A DNA stretch of 21,585 nt from Planctomycetota bacterium. Lineage in GTDB: Bacteria; Planctomycetota; Phycisphaerae; Phycisphaerales; UBA1924. Positions 12,485 to 21,052 of the stretch are shown here, piece by piece. The first letter of the stretch is position 1. Every line of letters starts with the position of its first letter. Under the pieces are notes generated by a model. It searched no databases. It worked only from the letters and a program-made list of their open reading frames with translations, and was not told where the DNA came from. Location of the stretch: assembly GCA_023434205.1 (NCBI GenBank), contig JAEYTB010000084.1:1-21585 (forward strand), in the 5' to 3' direction. The position numbers were made by a program, and so were the translations under genes.

Positions 12485-13174
12485 TCAGGCCTCGGCCGGT
12501 TCCGCCACGCGTGCTGCGACCACCGGCGTGGCGACCGTCTCGGGGATTTCCGGCTCGCCGGTGATCGGGTTGTTGAAGTGCTTTTCCTGCACGGGGACGA
12601 CCGACTCAAGGATGTGCTGGAGCACGCGCCCGGGCGAGCCCGCGGCGTCCACCTCTTTGACGATCGCGCGGGGGTAGTACTCGAGCACGGGGAAGGTCTC
12701 CCGCTCGTACACCTCCCAGCGCTTGCGGATCACCTCTTCCTTCGCGTCGTCCACACGGTTCTCTTTGAGGGCACGGCGGCGGAGGCGCTTGATCATCTCC
12801 TCCTTGTCGCGGCACATCAGATGGAGGATGCAGAGCACGTTGATGTGCTTCTCGAGGAGCTTGGCTTGGTTCACGTTGCGAGGGATACCGTCGAGCACCA
12901 GCAGGTCGGCCCGGGGCTTGAAGTCGCTCAGCACCGTCCGGGCGTGCATGTTGTGCTGCCACATCTTGATGGTGACATCGTCGGGGACGAGCAGGCCCTT
13001 GGAGGAGTACTGCATGAAGGTGCGGCCGAGCTCGCTGGCCATGTCCAGCGTCCGGAAGACCTCGCCGCAGGAGAGGTGGTAGAACCCGGGGATCGAGCCC
13101 AGGATCTTGCCCTGCGTGCCCTTGCCGGCGCCGGGGGCGCCGAAGAGCAGGACCGTCTGGTAACGCTGTTGCAT
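12485..13174 (-). CDS. adk: Adenylate kinase (nucleoside monophosphate kinase)
   Basis: The 229-residue product catalyses phosphoryl exchange between ATP and a nucleoside monophosphate, most likely AMP. Motifs are the P-loop GAPGAGKGT (12-20), the NMP-binding 'HLSCGEVFR' (equivalent of HISTGDxxR), 'GLLVPDDVTIKMW' and 'LVLDGIPRNVNQAKLLE'. The 'RVDDAKEEVIRKR' block corresponds to the adenylate kinase R-x-D-D segment. The LID looks short and has no zinc-finger cysteines. About 35 C-terminal residues rich in Pro, Val and Ala form an unusual tail. ATG at 13174 is preferred to 13180 because GGGAG then lies 7 nt upstream. GAPDH is 145 bp upstream on the same strand. Strict AMP specificity is not proven. 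Confidence 0.88.
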   Translation of the reverse strand: MQQRYQTVLLFGAPGAGKGTQGKILGSIPGFYHLSCGEVFRTLDMASELGRTFMQYSSKGLLVPDDVTIKMWQHNMHARTVLSDFKPRADLLVLDGIPRNVNQAKLLEKHINVLCILHLMCRDKEEMIKRLRRRALKENRVDDAKEEVIRKRWEVYERETFPVLEYYPRAIVKEVDAAGSPGRVLQHILESVVPVQEKHFNNPITGEPEIPETVATPVVAARVAEPAEA

Positions 13175-13303
13175 GGCCATTCTCCCGTTTCTGCGCGGAC
13201 TCGCGGCGGATACACCCTAAACCCCAAACCGGGCTCTAGCAAGGGCAGAGGGCACCCTCCCCGCCAGGTGGGTACGCCCGTAGGGGCTGTGGGGTTTGCA
13301 CCG

Positions 13304-13319
13304 GGCGGCCCCGGCCGCC
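13304..13319. repeat. GC-rich inverted repeat after the GAPDH stop
   Basis: GGCGGCC and GGCCGCC form a perfect 7-bp inverted repeat directly beyond the GAPDH stop codon. No T-run follows on either strand, so it is at best a weak or Rho-assisted termination signal, or an mRNA-stabilising hairpin. Confidence 0.3.
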
Positions 13320-14357
13320 TTACCGCACCCCGTCCTTGGACGCCAGCAGCTTGATCATGTCCACGCAGCGGGCGGCATAGCCCGCCTCGTTGTCGTACCA
13401 GGAAACTACCTTGAAGAACCGCTTGTTGAGCTCGATGCCCGCTTTGGCGTCGAAAATCGAGCTGTGCCGGTTGCCGATGAAGTCGCTGGATACGACTTCT
13501 TCCTCGGTGTAGGCTAGGACACCCTTCATGGGGCCCCCCGCCGCGGACTTCATCGCCGCGTTGATGTCCGCCAGCGAGGTTTCCCGGGCGGTGCGGAAGG
13601 TCAGGTCCACGGCGGAAACATCCGCCGTAGGGACGCGGAAGGACATCCCCGTGAGCTTGCCCTTGAGGGCCGGGATGCACAGCGTCACGGCCTTGGCCGC
13701 ACCGGTGCTGGCCGGGATGATGTTCTGGTAGGCGTTGCGCCCGCCGCGCCAGTCCTTCTTGGAGGGGCCGTCCTGCGTGGGCTGGGTGGCGGTCACGGCG
13801 TGGATCGTGGTCATCAGGCCCTCTTCAAGGCCGAAGGCGTCGTTGATGACCTTGGCGATGGGCGCCAGGCAGTTGGTGGTGCAGGACGCGTTGGAGATCA
13901 CCTTGTGCTTGGCGGGGTCGTACTGATCGGCGTTGACGCCCAGGCAGAGCGTGGGGACCTCTCCCGGCTCGCTCTTGGTGGGGGCGGAGATGATCACCCG
14001 CTTAGCGCCGGCGTTCACGTGCAGGCTGGCCTTTTCCAGGTCTGTGAAGAGCCCGGTGGACTCGAGCACGTAGTCCACCCCCAGGTCTTTCCACGGGAGC
14101 TTGCCCGGGTCCTTCTCGGCCATGGTCTTGGTGAGCTTGCCGTTGACGGTGAAAGAGTTCTCCGTGGCGGAGATCTCGGCGGGGCGGTTGGCAACCTCAA
14201 AGCCCCGGTGCATGGTGTCGTACTTCAGCAGGTAGGCCAGGTTGTCCGCGGGCACCAGGTCGTTGACCGCCACGACCTCAATCCCCTGTTCGAAGCCAAT
14301 GCGGTAGAACAAGCGACCGATGCGACCGAACCCGTTGATGCCGACGCGGATTGCCAT
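13320..14357 (-). CDS. gap: Type I glyceraldehyde-3-phosphate dehydrogenase
   Basis: GAPDH converts glyceraldehyde 3-phosphate, phosphate and NAD+ to 1,3-bisphosphoglycerate in central glycolysis. The 345-residue product starts with the Rossmann motif 'INGFGRIGR' (7-15). N32-D33 after the second strand favours NAD+ over NADP+. The active-site sequence 'NASCTTNCLAP' carries catalytic C159, and H186 in 'TTIHAVTATQ' is the activating histidine. The 'SWYDNEAGYAAR' block near the C-terminus is also present. ATG at 14357 has AGGAG 7 nt upstream; the open frame to 14531 is an upstream extension. The gene is divergent from the ECF sigma factor gene, with 100 bp between them. All key residues are intact. 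Confidence 0.96.
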   Translation of the reverse strand: MAIRVGINGFGRIGRLFYRIGFEQGIEVVAVNDLVPADNLAYLLKYDTMHRGFEVANRPAEISATENSFTVNGKLTKTMAEKDPGKLPWKDLGVDYVLESTGLFTDLEKASLHVNAGAKRVIISAPTKSEPGEVPTLCLGVNADQYDPAKHKVISNASCTTNCLAPIAKVINDAFGLEEGLMTTIHAVTATQPTQDGPSKKDWRGGRNAYQNIIPASTGAAKAVTLCIPALKGKLTGMSFRVPTADVSAVDLTFRTARETSLADINAAMKSAAGGPMKGVLAYTEEEVVSSDFIGNRHSSIFDAKAGIELNKRFFKVVSWYDNEAGYAARCVDMIKLLASKDGVR

Positions 14358-14386
14358 TGAGGGCTCCTGAGAAGGGCTGATGCGCG

Positions 14387-14416
14387 ATGGTAGTAGCCGC
14401 AAACCTCGCGGGACAA
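14387..14416 (-). promoter_or_regulatory. Possible housekeeping-type promoter for GAPDH
   Basis: On the - strand TTGTCC (14411-14416) and TACCAT (14387-14392) are 18 bp apart, each matching the sigma-70 -35 and -10 consensus at 4 of 6 positions. They lie about 30-60 bp upstream of the GAPDH start. The match is weak and may be chance. Confidence 0.22.
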
Positions 14417-14457
14417 CCCGCGGCGGGGCTTCCACGATGATGTACCATGGAGCCCGC

Positions 14458-15081
14458 ATGTCGGACCACCTGGCCAGCACGGGCGAGCAGACCCCCCCGG
14501 CGATCCCGGATGAGCGGCGTTCCGCGGTCACGCTGCTGCTCCAGGCCGCCTCCGAGGGCGACCGCCAGGCCTTCGAGCGGCTGCTGAGCGTGGTTTACGG
14601 CGAGCTGCACGCCATCGCCAAGGCCCGCATGCGGGACGAGCGGCGGGGCCACACGCTTCAGGCAACTGCCCTTGTGAGCGAGGCTTACCTCCGGCTGCTG
14701 GGCCGGCAGGACGTCCGCTGGGCGGGGAGCGGGCACTTCTTCCGGGCGGCCAGCGAGGCGATGCGGAAGATCCTGATCGACCACGCCCGGGCAAGGGGGG
14801 CGGAGAAGCGGGGGGGCGGGAAGGCCGCGCTGCGGATTTCCAACGTCGCCGATCTGGCGGATACGAACGATGGAGGCGGATTCCTGGCCTTGGACGACGC
14901 GATCGTGCGCCTGGAAGGGGTGGATGCCCAGGCCGCCGGCGTGGTCCGGATGAAGTTCTACGCGGGCCTGGGGGACGCGGAGGTCGCGTCGGTGCTGGGC
15001 ATCTCGGAGCGGACCGTGCGGCGCGAGTGGGCGTTCGCGCGGGGCTGGCTCCGTGATGCACTGGAGCGCGAGCAGGGCTGA
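14458..15081 (+). CDS. ECF-subfamily RNA polymerase sigma factor
   Basis: The 207-residue protein has an ECF sigma factor layout: region 2 at about 25-110 ('FERLLSVVYGELHAIAKARM' through 'HFFRAASEAMRKILIDHAR') and region 4 at about 145-200, with a helix-turn-helix in 'DAEVASVLGISERTVRREW'. The type resembles the family annotated as TIGR02999-like ECF factors, often found next to Ser/Thr kinases in Planctomycetes. ATG at 14458 has GGAG 6 nt upstream; the frame upstream to 14380 lacks similarity to the family. The kinase gene begins 13 bp after its stop, so the two are almost surely one transcript. No anti-sigma factor gene is seen, which suggests the kinase pathway controls its activity. The target promoters are unknown. 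Confidence 0.88.
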   Translation: MSDHLASTGEQTPPAIPDERRSAVTLLLQAASEGDRQAFERLLSVVYGELHAIAKARMRDERRGHTLQATALVSEAYLRLLGRQDVRWAGSGHFFRAASEAMRKILIDHARARGAEKRGGGKAALRISNVADLADTNDGGGFLALDDAIVRLEGVDAQAAGVVRMKFYAGLGDAEVASVLGISERTVRREWAFARGWLRDALEREQG

Positions 15082-15094
15082 AGGGGGCCGCAGC

Positions 15095-17926
15095 ATGACA
15101 GGGCTGGACGCCAGAGCCAAGGACGTGTTCGCCGAAGCGCTGGACCTCAGCGGCGAGGAGAGGACCGCCTACCTCGAGCGCATCTGCGCCGGGGATGGCG
15201 AGCTGCGCGGCCGGGTCGAACGGCTGCTCGCGGGCGCGGAGGCGCCCGATGAGTTTCTCAATGGAGCGCCCGCCGCGGCGAACTTGACCCAGGCGATCCA
15301 GGTTGAGCAGCCCGGGACGTGGATCGGTCAGTATCAGCTCATGGAACTCGTGGGGGAGGGCGGGTTCGGCTCGGTCTTCCTCGCGCAGCAGGACAAGCCG
15401 GTCCAGCGGCGGGTGGCGCTCAAGGTCATCAAGCTGGGGATGGACACGCGGGCCGTGGTCGCACGCTTCGAGCAGGAGCGGCAGGCCCTGGCGGTGATGG
15501 ACCACCCCAACATCGCCAAGGTCCTCGACGCCGGCGCCACCTCCACCGGCCGCCCGTACTTCGTCATGGAGTACGTCCGCGGCCTGCCGATCACCCGCTA
15601 CTGCGACCAGCGGCGGCTCAGCCTCCGCGAGCGCATCGAGCTGTTCACGCAGGTGTGCGGCGCGGTCCAGCACGCCCACTCCCGGGGCATCATCCACCGC
15701 GACCTCAAGCCCAGCAACATCCTCGTCGCCGAGGTCGACGGCAAGCCGGCGGTAAAGGTGATCGACTTCGGCATCGCCAAGGCGATGGACCGGCCGCTGA
15801 CGAATACCACCATCTACACCGAGCAGAGGGCGCTGATCGGCACGCCCGAATACATGAGCCCCGAGCAGGCCGACGGCTCGCTCGACCTTGATACCCGGAC
15901 GGACGTCTATTCGCTGGGCGTCGTGCTGTACGAGCTCCTCGCAGGGGCCCCGCCGATCGAGGGCCGCCAGCTCCACCAGGTCGCACGCGCCGAGATGGAG
16001 CGGATCATCCGCGAGGTGGAGCCCGCGCGCCCCAGCACGCGCGTTTCACAGGCACGCACCGCCGAATCGGTGGCCGCGCAGCGCTCGACGGAGCCCGCCC
16101 GCCTGACCACGCAGCTCCGTGGCGAGCTGGATTGGATCGTCATGCGTGCGCTCGAGAAGGACCGCCTCCGCCGCTACGAGTCCGCCAGCGCCCTGGCGGC
16201 GGACCTTGGCCGGTACCTCGCGGGCGAAGCGGTTGTGGCGGCCCCGCCCAGCCGTGTCTACCTCACGCGCAAGTTCGTGCGCAGGCACCGCGGGCCGGTG
16301 ATCGCCGCGACGCTGCTGGTGGCGGCCCTCGCGGCGGGGACCATCGGCACCGGTGTCGGCCTGGTCCGCGCCAAGGACGCCGAGGGGGTGGCCGCGGTCG
16401 AAGCCAAGGCCGCGAAAGAGAATGAGTCCCGCGCGGTACAGGCCGAACGGCCCGCGACCGCGGAGGCCGAAAACGCCCGGCGTGCCGCGGCGGCCGCGGA
16501 TTCCGTCAACGAGCTCATGACCGGCATGGTGAAGCGGGCCGACCGGGGCCGCGAGGGCGGGAATGCCGACATCACCGTGCGGGAGGTCATGGACGCCGCG
16601 GCACGAACGCTGCTGGCCGACCCCGGCCAGTACGAGCCGGAGGTGCGCGCAAAGCTCGCGGAGACCATCGCCTCAACGTACCGGGAGCTCAGCCTTTTCG
16701 ACGCTGCCGAGCCTCTGTTCCTCCTCGCCGAACAGACCCGCAGGGAAGTCGAAGGCCCGGCGAGCCTGGCCTACGCCGCGGTGCTGAGCAACACCGGCGC
16801 GCTGTACCGCCAGATGGGAAAGGTGGACCTCGCCGGCGAGCGCCTGGCGCAGGCCGCTGCGATCGCCCGGGACGCGGGCGGCGAAGGGGCCGAGCTCTAC
16901 GTGCGGGTCCTGAACAACCAGGCCACCCTCGCCCGGACGGCGGGCCGGCTTGACGAGGCCCAGTCGCTTCTCGCGCAGGCCCGCGGACTGGTACACCAGC
17001 AGGGGCTGCGCAACTCGGGCGTCCACGCCACCACGCTTCAGAACATCGCCGCGATCCACTTCGCCAAGGGGGAACTGGACCAGGCGGAAGCGACGTTCCG
17101 GGAGTGCATCGAACTCCGGGCAGCCCTGGGAGACCAGGACCCTCTCGAATCGCTCACCACGCTGCGCAACTTCGGGGCGATTCAGATGCGCCGCGGCCGG
17201 CTCGATGAGGCGGCGGTGACCCTCGGCGAGGAGGTCGCCCTTACCCGTGAGTTCTACGGCGAGTCCATGAAGCTGGCCGAATCACTCAAGAACCTCGCCA
17301 TCGTGAACTCCGCGCGCGGGAACGCCGACGAGGCCATCCGGCTCCAGCGCGAGGCGATGGACATCGCCTCGCGGCTGCTCGAGGCCGACAGCGCCGAGAT
17401 GGGCTTTATGCACGCGGACCTGGGCGCCGTCCTCTTTGCCGCGCAGCGGTGGGAAGAGGCGGAGGGGCCGGTGCGGACCGCCGCGGGCACGCTGCTGGCG
17501 ACGGTCGGCGCCGGCCACATCGAGACCGTGATGAGCCATTACCGGCTTGGATCGATCCTCGTCGCCCGCGGCGCGCACGACGAGGCGACCGGGGTCCTCA
17601 CCCGGGTGCTTGATGCACAGGGTGAGGCGATGAGCGAAGGCGCCCGCTACGAGTGGATGCGGTACGCCGTCCGGAGTGTGCTGGGGGAGGCTCGGCTTGG
17701 CGCCGGCGACCTGGCCCAGGCACGCGAACTGATCCCCGCCGCGGCGGAGAACTTGATGCGGCTCAGCGCGAACATGGGCGTCAAGACCCGTGCCAGCGTC
17801 CTGAAGGCCGCGCTCGACCGGTGCGTGACCCTGTTGGAACGGCTTGAGTCGTCCGAGCCGGGGTCGCACGCTCAGGACCTCGCCCACTGGCGGGCGCGGC
17901 GCGATGAGTTCTTGCAGGTGAAGTGA
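15095..17926 (+). CDS. Membrane Ser/Thr protein kinase with C-terminal TPR domain
   Basis: The 943-residue product has a cytoplasmic kinase domain (about 80-380), a single membrane helix (about 400-424), an Ala/Glu-rich coiled-coil-like segment (about 428-470) and tetratricopeptide repeats from about 510 to 920. Kinase motifs are all intact: glycine loop GEGGFGSV (87-94), K110 in 'VALKVIK', catalytic 'HRDLKPSNIL' (201-210), 'DFGIAK' (224-229) and 'GTPEYMSPEQ' (249-258). It is a Hanks-type (PknB-like) kinase whose TPR region probably senses a ligand or partner outside the membrane. The ATG at 15095 follows AAGGGGG. Linked ECF factor and kinase genes suggest that phosphorylation governs the sigma factor, as proposed for other planctomycete pairs. 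The antisense open frame over it is a codon-bias shadow. Confidence 0.92.
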   Translation: MTGLDARAKDVFAEALDLSGEERTAYLERICAGDGELRGRVERLLAGAEAPDEFLNGAPAAANLTQAIQVEQPGTWIGQYQLMELVGEGGFGSVFLAQQDKPVQRRVALKVIKLGMDTRAVVARFEQERQALAVMDHPNIAKVLDAGATSTGRPYFVMEYVRGLPITRYCDQRRLSLRERIELFTQVCGAVQHAHSRGIIHRDLKPSNILVAEVDGKPAVKVIDFGIAKAMDRPLTNTTIYTEQRALIGTPEYMSPEQADGSLDLDTRTDVYSLGVVLYELLAGAPPIEGRQLHQVARAEMERIIREVEPARPSTRVSQARTAESVAAQRSTEPARLTTQLRGELDWIVMRALEKDRLRRYESASALAADLGRYLAGEAVVAAPPSRVYLTRKFVRRHRGPVIAATLLVAALAAGTIGTGVGLVRAKDAEGVAAVEAKAAKENESRAVQAERPATAEAENARRAAAAADSVNELMTGMVKRADRGREGGNADITVREVMDAAARTLLADPGQYEPEVRAKLAETIASTYRELSLFDAAEPLFLLAEQTRREVEGPASLAYAAVLSNTGALYRQMGKVDLAGERLAQAAAIARDAGGEGAELYVRVLNNQATLARTAGRLDEAQSLLAQARGLVHQQGLRNSGVHATTLQNIAAIHFAKGELDQAEATFRECIELRAALGDQDPLESLTTLRNFGAIQMRRGRLDEAAVTLGEEVALTREFYGESMKLAESLKNLAIVNSARGNADEAIRLQREAMDIASRLLEADSAEMGFMHADLGAVLFAAQRWEEAEGPVRTAAGTLLATVGAGHIETVMSHYRLGSILVARGAHDEATGVLTRVLDAQGEAMSEGARYEWMRYAVRSVLGEARLGAGDLAQARELIPAAAENLMRLSANMGVKTRASVLKAALDRCVTLLERLESSEPGSHAQDLAHWRARRDEFLQVK

Positions 17927-18006
17927 GTTTCCGTGGCCGGAGGTCGGGCGGTTGTGCGCCTGGACGGGTACCGCGGGGCGAGGGGCCCCGCGACGGAGTA
18001 CCCGCT

Positions 18007-20979
18007 ATGAGCCGACGCCTGCCGTTCGTCCTTGTCTTTGCCTCCGCCTGCCTCAGCCTCGCCGACGCCTCCGGCCAGTGCGAGGGCTCGGGCACGACCT
18101 ACCAGGGCGTCACCCCCATGCCCGGGGTTATCAACGGGCTGGGCCCCGGGCGCGTGGACGCGTTTGTGCAGTACGACCCCGACGGCTTCAACACCGGCGG
18201 GCCCAACCTCATGATCGTGGGGGGGAACTTCCAGCACGCGGGGCCGCTGACGAACGTGAACGGACTCGCCGCGTGGGACGGGTCCACCTTTGTCCACCTG
18301 GGGACGCCCGGGCAGCCCAACCGGCCCAGCAACCCGTTCCGCTTCGCCGTGGTCCCCAGCGGGCCCGCCGCGGGCTTGTATGCCGTGAGCACGCAGGGCG
18401 TTCACCGGTTCAACAACAACGCCTGGACCATCATCACCAGCATCGTGCCTTCGGCGATGATCTCATGGGACCCGGATCAGGGTGGGCCGGGCCATGCCAA
18501 CCTCGTGTTCGCGTTCACGCAGGCGGGAGGGCAGGCGGAGGTCGCACGCTGGGACGGCGTCAGCCCCAGCGCGATCACCGAGACGCTGGCCCTGCTCTCG
18601 CGGTCAGGGGGCGCGGCCTCCGTGTCCAGCCTCACCATCTACGACCCCGACGGGGCTGGCTTCGCGGGCGACTGGCTGGTGTACGCCGGATGGTTCGAGC
18701 AGCTCAACGGCGTACACACCGTGGGCCACATGGCCGCGGCGACGGGTTTCAACACAGGCGGGTTCAGCACGCTGGGCGGTGGCATGAACAACCGCATCTA
18801 CAGCATCACGGGCTGGAAGCGCGGCACGCCGAACAACGCCCTCGCGATGGTCGGGATGTTCACGGCGCCCCGCCTGGGCGGAGCCGCGAACGCGGGGGGT
18901 GCGATCTACGACGGCTTCAACTACTCGCCGATGGCCACCAACATGCTGCCCAGTTCGAACCGCATCGGCACGTGGGACCCCGACGGCCCCGGCGGGAGCC
19001 CCGAGAGGCTGATCGTCAACTGCCTGCCCAACAACTTCACGCGCGCGGGGGTGTACGCGTACGTCCCCGGATCGCTGAGCTTCGAGATTCTCGGCAACGG
19101 CGGGATTGACGCGGAGGTCTTCGGCGTCTGGGACGTGGTCGGCAACCGCTCACAGCCCGAGTGGGTTTTCGCGGGCGGCGACTTTGTCAAGGGGGGCCAC
19201 AGCACCTCGGGCAGCGTTGTGCCGGGCACGACAAGGCTGAACAGCGTGGCGCGGATGCGGCCGATCGCCAACTCCGGCAGCACGCACACCGACTGGCTGC
19301 CGCTGCCCAACGAGGGCGTGCCGGCGGGCATCACGAGCGTTGGGATCGCCAACGTCGAGCGCAGCCTCGGCGGATCGGACCGGGTCTACCTCTACGGCGG
19401 ATTCCAGGAGATCGGCGGGATGAGCCTGCCCGGGCTCGCGCGGTCATCCGGCACCAGCCCGTGGCAGTCCGCGGGGTCGGCCACGGGGTTCTTCGGGACG
19501 TTCGCCCGTTTCCGGCCGGGCTCTTCCCCCTTTACGAACGACATCCTGTACGCGGGCGGCAACGTCCTGGCACGCATGAGCGCGCCCCTGGGCGATCCGA
19601 TCACGTGGTCCAACGTCACCACCCTGGGCAGCGGTCAGTTCATCCGCGCCATGATGCAGTTTGACCCCGACGGCAGCGGCCCCATCCCGACCTCCGTCCT
19701 CGTAGGCGGGACCTTCACCACCATCGGCGGTATCGCCGCCAACCGCATCGCGTACTACACGCCGTCCACCAACACCTGGGGCACGATCGGCTCTGGCTTC
19801 AACGGCGCGGTCAACGCGTTCGCCCTGTTTGACTTCGACGGGAACGGCCCCGGCGCAGCGCGCCTGGTCGCGGGCGGCGAGTTCACCACCGCGGGCGGGA
19901 TTTCCGCGAGCCGGCTGGCATACTGGGACGGCGTCCAGTGGTTCCCCATGCCCGACGGCGGCCCCAATGGGCCCGTCTACGCCATGGCCGCGCAGAACCA
20001 ACTCCCCAACAACCCGGCGTTCTCACGCCTGTACGTGGGCGGCGCGTTCAGCGCCGTCGGTGCGCGGCCGTGCGCCAACATCGCGTCCTGGCAGAACACC
20101 ACGCCGGGCGTCATGTGGTCCGACATGTGGCAGGGCGTCAACGGCGCCGTCACCGCCATCGCCTTGGTTGACCTCAACGGCACGCAGAACTCCGATGTGG
20201 AGCGCAACGGCCCGGAACTCATCATCGGCGGCCGCTTCACGGCGAGCCCGCAGCCCAACCGCCCCGCGATCCGCGGCCTGGCCCGCTACGGCCCGGAAGC
20301 CCAGTGGAACCCCATCCTGGACCTCTACCCCACCGGCGCGGGCGCGACCGCGGAGGTTGTGGCCATCACGCCGATGTTCCCGCTGACGCCGGGCGGGCGG
20401 CCCCGCATCCTGGTGGCCGGCACGTTCGCCGCGGGCGCGCCCGATGCCCCGCTGCAGAACCTGGCCGCGATCCAGGACGGCGACCCATACATCGCCGCAG
20501 CGCCCCTCACAATCCCCGAGGCCTGCGGGGGTGACACCGTGACCTTCACCGTTCAGGCCGAAGGGCCGGGCCTGGTGTACCGCTGGCAGAAGAGTTTCAC
20601 CAACCTCTTCCCGGGCGCGACGCCCCACGGCTCGGTGCTGTCGGGCGTGGACGGCCCCACGCTCACCATCACCAATGTCCAAAGCCAGGACGTCGGTGCG
20701 TACCGGTGTGTGGTCACCAATAGCTGCCGCACCTCAACGAGCAACCCGGGCCACCTTACGAGCGTCGTGCCGTGCGGGGGCGGGTGCGGATCGGCCGACT
20801 TTGACTGCGACGGGGACATCGGTACCGACGCGGACATCGAGGCGTTCTTCGCCTGCCTGGCGGGCGCCTGCCCGGACTCGCCGTGCACCAGCAGCGCGGA
20901 CTTCAACGGCGACGGCGATATCGGCACCGACGCGGATATCGAGGCGTTCTTCCGGGTGCTGGCGGGCGGCGCCTGCTGA
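18007..20979 (+). CDS. Large secreted protein: repeated propeller-like segments, Ig-like domain and duplicated Ca-loop tail
   Basis: The 990-residue product begins with a signal peptide (positive MSRR, hydrophobic 'LPFVLVFASACLSLA', likely cut after ASG or ADA near 20-23). Residues about 40-820 hold repeated 'LxVGGxFTTxGGxxANRIAYW' segments, typical of secreted propeller-like repeat proteins. An Ig-like domain follows at about 832-920, with the pair 'YRWQK' and 'DVGAYRCVVTN'. The last 64 residues carry two copies of a DxDxDGDIGTDADIEAFF segment, resembling dockerin/EF-hand calcium loops common at the C-terminus of Phycisphaerales exported proteins. ATG at 18007 has GGAG 8 nt upstream; the open frame begins earlier, at GTG 17923, but that would bury the signal peptide. 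It lies 80 bp after the kinase gene, and its function is unknown. Confidence 0.85.
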   Translation: MSRRLPFVLVFASACLSLADASGQCEGSGTTYQGVTPMPGVINGLGPGRVDAFVQYDPDGFNTGGPNLMIVGGNFQHAGPLTNVNGLAAWDGSTFVHLGTPGQPNRPSNPFRFAVVPSGPAAGLYAVSTQGVHRFNNNAWTIITSIVPSAMISWDPDQGGPGHANLVFAFTQAGGQAEVARWDGVSPSAITETLALLSRSGGAASVSSLTIYDPDGAGFAGDWLVYAGWFEQLNGVHTVGHMAAATGFNTGGFSTLGGGMNNRIYSITGWKRGTPNNALAMVGMFTAPRLGGAANAGGAIYDGFNYSPMATNMLPSSNRIGTWDPDGPGGSPERLIVNCLPNNFTRAGVYAYVPGSLSFEILGNGGIDAEVFGVWDVVGNRSQPEWVFAGGDFVKGGHSTSGSVVPGTTRLNSVARMRPIANSGSTHTDWLPLPNEGVPAGITSVGIANVERSLGGSDRVYLYGGFQEIGGMSLPGLARSSGTSPWQSAGSATGFFGTFARFRPGSSPFTNDILYAGGNVLARMSAPLGDPITWSNVTTLGSGQFIRAMMQFDPDGSGPIPTSVLVGGTFTTIGGIAANRIAYYTPSTNTWGTIGSGFNGAVNAFALFDFDGNGPGAARLVAGGEFTTAGGISASRLAYWDGVQWFPMPDGGPNGPVYAMAAQNQLPNNPAFSRLYVGGAFSAVGARPCANIASWQNTTPGVMWSDMWQGVNGAVTAIALVDLNGTQNSDVERNGPELIIGGRFTASPQPNRPAIRGLARYGPEAQWNPILDLYPTGAGATAEVVAITPMFPLTPGGRPRILVAGTFAAGAPDAPLQNLAAIQDGDPYIAAAPLTIPEACGGDTVTFTVQAEGPGLVYRWQKSFTNLFPGATPHGSVLSGVDGPTLTITNVQSQDVGAYRCVVTNSCRTSTSNPGHLTSVVPCGGGCGSADFDCDGDIGTDADIEAFFACLAGACPDSPCTSSADFNGDGDIGTDADIEAFFRVLAGGAC
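20791..20976 (+). repeat. Duplicated dockerin-like Ca-loop module within the secreted protein
   Basis: Two copies (20791-20871 and 20893-20976) encode nearly the same 27-28 residues, with 'GDIGTDADIEAFF' identical in both. The nucleotide copies differ mainly at third codon positions, so the protein rather than the DNA is being conserved. The Asp-rich loop suggests Ca2+ binding; a short Cys-bearing linker separates the copies. Confidence 0.8.
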
Positions 20980-21052
20980 GACAAGGCCGGCTAGAGCACC
21001 GCGGCGGCGCTCGCGATGGGTGGTCGGGACCTTGAAAGGGGGGTTCCCGGCG

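Noticed and set aside
13304..13319. Intrinsic terminator of GAPDH
   Set aside because: The perfect hairpin lacks a T-run; kept only as an inverted repeat.
14528..15976. 482-codon open frame on the - strand opposite the sigma factor and kinase genes
   Set aside because: Antisense to genes with intact motifs; the sequence is low in family-like character and is explained by the high-GC codon pattern.
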